From: an uncultured Actinomycetes bacterium
GTDB lineage: Bacteria > Actinomycetota > Actinomycetes > Mycobacteriales > Mycobacteriaceae
DNA length: 5,231 bases
Reading direction: 5' to 3'
NCBI GenBank assembly: GCA_903911165.1
Contig: CAIWCQ010000509.1
Coordinates: 1 to 5,231 of the forward strand
A program made the position numbers and the translations under genes. Below the pieces are notes generated by a model. That model was not told the DNA's origin and did not search any database. It was given only the letters and a program-made list of their open reading frames with translations. This document shows, piece after piece, positions 1-5,231 of the stretch (positions are counted from its first letter, which is position 1; each line of letters opens with the position of its first letter).

Positions 1-638
1 ATCAGAACCTTCGCACCGCAGGCCGCCATCTCAAGCATCTCCTCAAAGCTGACGGTGGCGAGGTGCCGCGCATTCGGCACGATGCGGGGGTCGGCGGTGA
101 AAACGCCGTCAACGTCGGTGTAGATCTCACAAACGTCGGCGTGCAGTGCCGCGGCCAATGCGACGGCGGTGGTATCAGAGCCGCCGCGACCCAGTGTGGT
201 GACATCCTTGCTGTCCTGGCTGACGCCTTGAAAGCCCGCGACTAACACGATCTGACCCTCGTCGAGTGCCGAACGCAGGCGCCCGGGCGTGACGTCGATG
301 ATCTTGGCGTTGCCGTGGGTGCCGGTCGTGATCACACCGGCCTGTGAACCGGTGAACGAACGGGCCTGGGCGCCGAGGGACTCGATAGCCATCGCCACCA
401 ACGCATTGGAGATTCGCTCACCCGCGGTCAGCAGCATGTCGAGCTCGCGCGGCGGGGGCGTCGGGCACACCGCCCGGGCCAGGTCGAGCAGATCGTCAGT
501 GGTGTCGCCCATCGCCGAGACCACCACGACGACGTCGTTGCCCTGACGTTTGGTCTCCACGATGCGCTGTGCGACTCGACGGATCCGCTCGGCGTCGGCC
601 ACCGAGGATCCGCCGTACTTGTGCACGACGAGCGCCAC
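1..638 (-). CDS. ask: Aspartokinase (aspartate kinase), N-terminal part, runs off the left edge
   Basis: Cytoplasmic enzyme that phosphorylates L-aspartate with ATP to 4-phospho-L-aspartate, the first step to lysine/diaminopimelate, threonine and methionine. The 212 complete codons read as the amino-acid-kinase domain. The KYGGSS nucleotide/substrate motif is at residues 7-12, the [15 protein letters not shown] strand-turn at 36-50, [10 protein letters not shown] at 73-82, the [16 protein letters not shown] segment at 147-162 and [13 protein letters not shown] at 173-185. The match to mycobacterial Ask (about 421 aa) is near-continuous. The C-terminal ACT regulatory domains and the internal start known for the beta subunit in this family lie beyond the edge. 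The start is GTG at 638-636: it gives the family N-terminus MALVV-KYGGSS and sits 6 nt after a good Shine-Dalgarno (minus strand 652-645). asd usually follows ask, but that cannot be seen here. Codon use is ordinary high GC. Confidence 0.97.
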   Translation of the reverse strand, partial: MALVVHKYGGSSVADAERIRRVAQRIVETKRQGNDVVVVVSAMGDTTDDLLDLARAVCPTPPPRELDMLLTAGERISNALVAMAIESLGAQARSFTGSQAGVITTGTHGNAKIIDVTPGRLRSALDEGQIVLVAGFQGVSQDSKDVTTLGRGGSDTTAVALAAALHADVCEIYTDVDGVFTADPRIVPNARHLATVSFEEMLEMAACGAKVL

Positions 639-644
639 TGTCCG

Positions 645-652
645 CCCTCTCC
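645..652 (-). promoter_or_regulatory. Ribosome binding site of ask
   Basis: On the minus strand GGAGAGGG lies 6 nt upstream of the GTG at 638-636. It is a strong anti-16S match and decides the GTG start. It also contrasts with the plus-strand genes here, whose starts mostly lack a Shine-Dalgarno. Confidence 0.75.
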
Positions 653-670
653 AGGTTGGGGTTGCCACTA

Positions 671-676
671 AGGATA
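671..676 (-). promoter_or_regulatory. Candidate -10 box for ask
   Basis: TATCCT on the minus strand (676 to 671) is the only TANNNT hexamer in the 80-bp ask/nitroreductase gap on that strand. It would give a 5' UTR of roughly 25 nt that contains the ribosome binding site. No convincing -35 is visible, as is common in mycobacteria. This rests on one hexamer only. Confidence 0.35.
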
Positions 677-705
677 AGGGGGCTACAACGGCGGGAATCC
701 GCGGG

Positions 706-711
706 TAATCT
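706..711 (+). promoter_or_regulatory. Candidate -10 box for the nitroreductase gene, leaderless mRNA
   Basis: TAATCT (TANNNT class) is followed by 7 nt (TCCTTCG) and then the ATG at 719. A -10 box 6-8 nt before a start codon is the typical spacing for mycobacterial leaderless transcripts. No Shine-Dalgarno lies between the box and the ATG, which agrees. The -35 region (about 682-688, GCTACAA) is weak. Confidence 0.5.
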
Positions 712-718
712 TCCTTCG

Positions 719-1318
719 ATGCCCGACCAACCCACAGACCGGCTCGCACCGACCAGTGTTGCGATTCATCCCCCGATTGCACAACGCTGGAGCCCGCGTG
801 CGTTCGACCCGGCCGCCCAGGTCACGCCCGAGCAGGTGGCCGCACTGCTCGAGGCCGCTCGGTGGGCGGCGACGTGGGGGCGGCGGCAACCGGCCCGGTT
901 CGTGGTGGGGCTGCGCTCGGATGAGACGTTCGACTCGCTGGCGGGCCTGCTCAGTCGAGGAAACTCCTACGCCAAGGCTGCCTCGGCACTGGTCCTGGTG
1001 TGCGCCGACGAGGGGGATGACGCCGACACCGCGCTCTACAGCGCCGTGGACGCCGGCGCAGCCGGAGCCAACCTAATCATCGAGGCGGTGTCGCGCGGGT
1101 TGATCACCCACCCGATGGCGGGCTTCGATGTCGACGGGGCCCGCGCGGCGTTCGACATCCCGGAACGGGTGCGGCCGCTGATGGTGATAGCAGTGGGTTC
1201 ACTCGCCGACTACCGCACGGTGAGCGACGACATCGCTGACCGCGACGGGCGGCCACGCGAGCGACTGCCCGTGGGCGAGGTCGCGTTCGCTCGAACCTGG
1301 GGTCAGCCCTGGCGGTAG
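719..1318 (+). CDS. Nitroreductase-family (FMN-dependent) protein
   Basis: A predicted cytoplasmic flavoprotein of the nitroreductase fold (PF00881-like), 199 aa, a usual length for the family. Visible hallmarks: an R-x-S-x-R motif near the N-terminus (R23, S25, R27 in RWSPRAF), expected to contact the FMN phosphate; the helix [19 protein letters not shown] (residues 43-61), in the place of the usual LLeAAxxAPSxxNxQPWRF; and the [15 protein letters not shown] helix followed by PMAGFD and the [16 protein letters not shown] core. Members transfer electrons from NAD(P)H to nitro compounds, quinones, enones or aldehydes; the substrate here cannot be told. The segment T52-W53-G54-R55-R56-Q57 departs from the common PS..N.QPW pattern. 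The ATG at 719 is preferred: upstream in-frame codons from 569 overlap ask and its promoter and encode Arg-rich, non-family sequence, and a -10 box sits 7 nt before this ATG. It is divergent from ask and on the same strand as leuA, but separated from it by leuA's own promoter. No gene equivalent to it is expected between ask and leuA in M. tuberculosis, as I recall that locus. Confidence 0.85.
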   Translation: MPDQPTDRLAPTSVAIHPPIAQRWSPRAFDPAAQVTPEQVAALLEAARWAATWGRRQPARFVVGLRSDETFDSLAGLLSRGNSYAKAASALVLVCADEGDDADTALYSAVDAGAAGANLIIEAVSRGLITHPMAGFDVDGARAAFDIPERVRPLMVIAVGSLADYRTVSDDIADRDGRPRERLPVGEVAFARTWGQPWR

Positions 1319-1348
1319 CGGCGGCTACCCCTGATCGGGCAACCGGGG

Positions 1349-1354
1349 TACAGT
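1349..1354 (+). promoter_or_regulatory. Candidate -10 box for the leuA leader transcript
   Basis: TACAGT (TANNNT class) is followed by 7 nt (CAAACCC) and then the ATG of the leucine leader peptide at 1362. Transcription would therefore start at or next to the leader ATG, making the leader peptide itself leaderless. The -35 region shows no good match. The box lies about 30 bp after the nitroreductase stop, so leuA has its own promoter. Confidence 0.5.
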
Positions 1355-1372
1355 CAAACCCATGCAGCGCGC

Positions 1373-3341
<1,969 letters not shown>

Positions 3342-3347
3342 TCGGTT

Positions 3348-3380
3348 GGACGGTCCGGGGGGCTGGGCGGTCCGGGGGCT
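3348..3380. repeat. Imperfect tandem GC-rich repeat between convergent leuA and dnaQ-like genes
   Basis: Two adjacent copies, 17 nt (3348-3364) and 16 nt (3365-3380), share the core CGGTCCGGGGG-CT. They differ by one substitution (A/G) and one G in the G-run. They fill nearly the whole 38-bp gap, and the second copy ends on the first base of the dnaQ stop triplet. No strong hairpin with a T-run is seen, so a terminator role is unproven; replication slippage is the simplest origin. Confidence 0.65.
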
Positions 3381-4369
3381 TAGAACAGCGCGAACTGCTG
3401 GCCCAGGTTGACGGGCTGCTCGAACTGGTCGAGACCGGTACCACCGGCCACTGCGGCAACGCTATCCAAGAACTGCTGGTCGGAGACGGTCGGCACACCG
3501 AGTTCCCGGGCCTGGTAGCCCTTCCCGCGGTCGGGTTGCGCGTCATTGCAGACAACCAGCGACGTCGCCGGGTCCACCGCGTCGGAATATGCCAGACCCG
3601 CGTAGAGGATCCGCTCGACGAGTTCCTCGTGGGTCCGTTTCACCTCAGCCGACAACGCCACCCGCATGCCCTGAACGAGTGGGCCGCCGCGCTCGTAGCG
3701 GCCCGGATTGAGGTAGGGACACGGCATCCGCGAGGCCAGCATCTTCAGCGGGCGCAGTTCCTCGTGGGTGACCTTGCCGTTGGGCCAGCGCCGCCGGCTC
3801 AGTGGCCGCACCGGCAGCCAGACGTCGCGCTCACGGGCCCGCTCCAGCGCCGGTGTCAGGATCCGCGACAGGACCAGGGCGTCGTCGAAGGCGTCGTGGG
3901 CGCGGGTCTGCGGGACATTCCAATGTCGGGCAAGGGTTTCCAACCGTAGGTTGTCCAGGCCCAGGTCGAGCCGCCGGGCGAGTTCCACCGTGCACATAAC
4001 GTTGTCGATGGGCAGTGTGGTCGCCGCGAGTTCGGCTTCGGCAGTCAGGAACGAGTAGTCGAACTCGGCGTTGTGGGCGACGAGGGTACGGCCGGCCATC
4101 AACTCGGCGAGGTCGGTCGCGATGTCGGCGAACGTCGGCTGATCCTCCAGCATCTGTGAAGTCAGGCCGTGCACGTGCGTGGGACCGGGGTCGACGCCCG
4201 GGTTGAGCAGGCTGACCACCGAGTGCTCGACATTGCCGTCGTAGTCGAGCGCCAGCGCGGCGACGCTCAGTACCCGGGCATGACCCGGCCGAAAACCAGA
4301 GGTCTCCACATCGACGACCACCCAGCCGGCGCCTGCCTCGCCGGCCGGCCGACCCCAGGTATGGCTCAT
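3380..4369 (-). CDS. dnaQ: DnaQ-like DEDDh 3'-5' exonuclease with C-terminal BRCT domain
   Basis: A predicted cytoplasmic 3'-5' exonuclease, 329 aa, the same length as I recall for M. tuberculosis Rv3711c. The exonuclease domain (about 15-175) has all five DEDDh residues: D20 and E22 in VVDVETSGF, D104 in VAHNAEFDYSFL, then H158 and D163 in AHDAFDDA. A linker rich in basic residues follows (WLPVRPLSRRRWPNGKVTHEELRPLK, 184-209). The BRCT-like domain lies at about 230-305 (GMRVALSAEVKRTHEELVERI, then SLVVCND, then KGYQARELGVPTVSDQQFLDSV). The last five residues QFALF (325-329) resemble the sliding-clamp motif QLxLF. The family name dnaQ implies the Pol III epsilon subunit, but in mycobacteria replicative proofreading has been assigned to the DnaE1 PHP domain, so a repair or back-up role is likelier. 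The start ATG at 4369-4367 gives the family N-terminus MSxTWGRPA; an in-frame ATG 14 codons upstream (4411-4409) is less likely. Convergent with leuA, divergent from murT. No strong Shine-Dalgarno precedes the start. Confidence 0.93.
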   Translation of the reverse strand: MSHTWGRPAGEAGAGWVVVDVETSGFRPGHARVLSVAALALDYDGNVEHSVVSLLNPGVDPGPTHVHGLTSQMLEDQPTFADIATDLAELMAGRTLVAHNAEFDYSFLTAEAELAATTLPIDNVMCTVELARRLDLGLDNLRLETLARHWNVPQTRAHDAFDDALVLSRILTPALERARERDVWLPVRPLSRRRWPNGKVTHEELRPLKMLASRMPCPYLNPGRYERGGPLVQGMRVALSAEVKRTHEELVERILYAGLAYSDAVDPATSLVVCNDAQPDRGKGYQARELGVPTVSDQQFLDSVAAVAGGTGLDQFEQPVNLGQQFALF

Positions 4370-4436
4370 GTCCGCAAGAATGTCACGCGCCCCCGACAGC
4401 GATCGGCACATCGGTTCCGTGTCGGGACCATTGTGG

Positions 4437-4470
4437 CCCAGTCGGAATAAAACCCCAGTCGGCATAAACT
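4437..4470 (+). repeat. 17-bp tandem direct repeat in the murT promoter
   Basis: Copies at 4437-4453 and 4454-4470 match at 14 of their first 15 positions (CCCAGTCGG, one variable base, ATAAA) and then diverge (AC versus CT). The second copy ends in TAAACT, the proposed murT -10 box; the first ends in TAAAAC, which lacks the final T. The repeat lies in the 109-bp gap between the divergent dnaQ-like and murT starts. It could be an operator pair or a simple duplication. Confidence 0.75.
4465..4470 (+). promoter_or_regulatory. Candidate -10 box for murT, leaderless mRNA
   Basis: TAAACT (TANNNT class) is followed by 8 nt (GCCCCCCT) and then the ATG at 4479. The spacing fits a leaderless transcript beginning at that ATG, and no Shine-Dalgarno lies between. 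The -35 zone (about 4441-4447, GTCGGAA) is the equivalent part of the upstream repeat copy and is weak. Confidence 0.5.
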
Positions 4471-4478
4471 GCCCCCCT

Positions 4479-5231
4479 ATGGTTCTGCCGGGAATGATCA
4501 AGCCGGGAATGACGGCGCGCGGACGCGCAGCACTGGCCCTCGGCTCGTCGGCACGCTGGGCCTCCCGGGTGACCGGACGCGGCGCCGGCGCGATGATCGG
4601 CGGCCTGGTGGCGATGACCCTGGACCGTTCAATTCTGGCGCAACTCGGCGCCGGGCGGCGCAGTGCGATCATCACCGGCACCAACGGCAAGTCCACCACC
4701 ACCCGGATGATGGCCGCGGCGCTGTCCACCATGGGGCCGGTCGCCACCAACAGCGAGGGCGCAAACATGGACGCCGGCCTGGTTGCAGCACTGGCCGCCG
4801 ACCGGGATGCCGCGCTGGCCGCCCTCGAGGTTGACGAGATGCACGTACCGCACGTTGCCGACGCGGTGCAACCCGCCGTCATCGTGTTGCTGAACCTCTC
4901 TCGCGACCAGCTTGATCGAGTCGGCGAGATCAATCACATCGAGCGCACCCTGCGGACTGGGCTCTCCCGGCACCCCGGTGCGGTCGTCGTGGCGAACTGC
5001 GATGACGTGCTGATGACCTCAGCGGCCTACAACTGCCCCAATGTGGTGTGGGTGGCCGCCGGCGGAGGCTGGGCTGCGGACTCGGTGAGCTGTCCGCGAA
5101 GCGGTGAAGTGATCATGCGGGACGGCGCGCACTGGTACTCCAGCGGAACGGATTTCGCGCGGCCCACGCCACAGTGGTCATACGACGACGAAAACCTTTA
5201 CGGCCCAAAGGGTTTGGTGCTACCAATGCGG
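4479..5231 (+). CDS. murT: Lipid II isoglutaminyl synthase, MurT subunit (Mur-ligase-like), N-terminal part, runs off the right edge
   Basis: With the glutaminase GatD, MurT amidates the alpha-carboxyl of D-Glu in lipid II, using ATP and ammonia, at the cytoplasmic face of the membrane. The 251 codons visible are about 60% of the family length. The Mur-ligase ATP site GTNGKSTTTR is at residues 67-76, followed by TNSEGANMDAGL (90-101), LEVDEMHVPHV (116-126) with the metal/ATP-binding acidic cluster, and LLNLSRDQLDRVGEI (137-151). A basic, small-residue N-terminus (1-37) precedes them and contains no clear signal peptide. In the zinc-ribbon region of other MurTs (about 204-225) only C205 remains (SCPRSGEVI, then WYSSGTDF). 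The C-terminal DUF1727 domain is off the edge. The ATG at 4479 is chosen because a -10 box lies 8 nt upstream; in-frame ATGs at 4494 and 4509 are alternatives, the last giving MTARGRAAL as I recall for M. tuberculosis. gatD (cobQ2) is expected just downstream. Confidence 0.94.
   Translation, partial: MVLPGMIKPGMTARGRAALALGSSARWASRVTGRGAGAMIGGLVAMTLDRSILAQLGAGRRSAIITGTNGKSTTTRMMAAALSTMGPVATNSEGANMDAGLVAALAADRDAALAALEVDEMHVPHVADAVQPAVIVLLNLSRDQLDRVGEINHIERTLRTGLSRHPGAVVVANCDDVLMTSAAYNCPNVVWVAAGGGWAADSVSCPRSGEVIMRDGAHWYSSGTDFARPTPQWSYDDENLYGPKGLVLPMR
4487..4512 (+). repeat. 15-bp-period direct repeat at the murT start
   Basis: GCCGGGAATGA occurs at 4487-4497 and again at 4502-4512. The period is 15 bp, so it stays in frame and encodes PGM twice. 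Each copy places an in-frame ATG (4494 and 4509) directly after a GGGA that is too close to act as a normal Shine-Dalgarno. It multiplies candidate murT starts and makes the true N-terminus uncertain. Confidence 0.6.

Noticed and set aside
569..718. N-terminal extension of the nitroreductase ORF back to the ATG at 569
   Set aside because: It overlaps the start of ask on the other strand, encodes Arg-rich sequence foreign to the family, and ignores the -10 box just before 719.
3348..3380. Bidirectional terminator between leuA and the dnaQ-like gene
   Set aside because: The region holds direct, not inverted, repeats; the only palindromes (GGAC-G-GTCC type) are too short to make a stable hairpin.
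4370..4933. Long N-terminal extension of the DnaQ-like ORF to 4933
   Set aside because: It is antisense to the conserved ATP-site coding region of murT; the family N-terminus begins at 4369. The in-frame ATG at 4411 is possible but not needed.

Overview
This is a GC-rich actinobacterial chromosomal segment, almost certainly from a mycobacterium (Mycobacterium sensu lato, probably an environmental species). The gene order ask(-) / leuA(+) / dnaQ-like(-) / murT(+) matches the M. tuberculosis neighbourhood Rv3709c-Rv3712 as I recall it. The proteins can be recognised residue by residue as mycobacterial aspartokinase, alpha-isopropylmalate synthase, DEDDh exonuclease-BRCT protein and MurT. The main departure from that layout is a nitroreductase-family gene between ask and leuA. 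The species cannot be fixed from the sequence alone.

Layout: (1) 1-638, minus strand: the first 212 residues of aspartokinase; the rest lies off the left edge. (2) 639-718: a short divergent promoter region. (3) 719-1318, plus strand: a 199-residue nitroreductase-family protein, probably translated from a leaderless mRNA. (4) 1319-1481: the leuA control region, with a leaderless-type promoter, a 13-codon leucine leader peptide (three Leu codons in a row) and mutually exclusive RNA pairings that can reach the leuA Shine-Dalgarno. (5) 1482-3341, plus strand: leuA. (6) 3342-3379: a 38-bp convergent gap made mostly of an imperfect tandem GC-rich repeat. (7) 3380-4369, minus strand: DnaQ-like exonuclease with a BRCT domain and a C-terminal sliding-clamp-like motif. 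(8) 4370-4478: a divergent promoter region with a 17-bp tandem duplication that ends in the murT -10 box. (9) 4479-5231, plus strand: the N-terminal 251 residues of MurT, running off the right edge.

How the genes fit together: ask starts the aspartate pathway (lysine, diaminopimelate, threonine, methionine) and leuA commits carbon to leucine. Ask supplies diaminopimelate for peptidoglycan, and MurT with its usual partner GatD amidates D-Glu of lipid II, so two of the genes touch cell-wall synthesis. The DnaQ-like protein belongs to DNA metabolism and has no evident pathway link to its neighbours. Every gene is divergent or convergent with the next, except the nitroreductase and leuA, which are both on the plus strand but have separate promoters. 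I see no multigene operon wholly inside the window.

I found no mobile element, CRISPR array, tRNA or rRNA. The strongest non-coding signal is the leuA leader/attenuator. It looks translational rather than terminator-based and belongs to a class of leucine-responsive leaders predicted before in Actinobacteria, so it is interesting but not wholly new.
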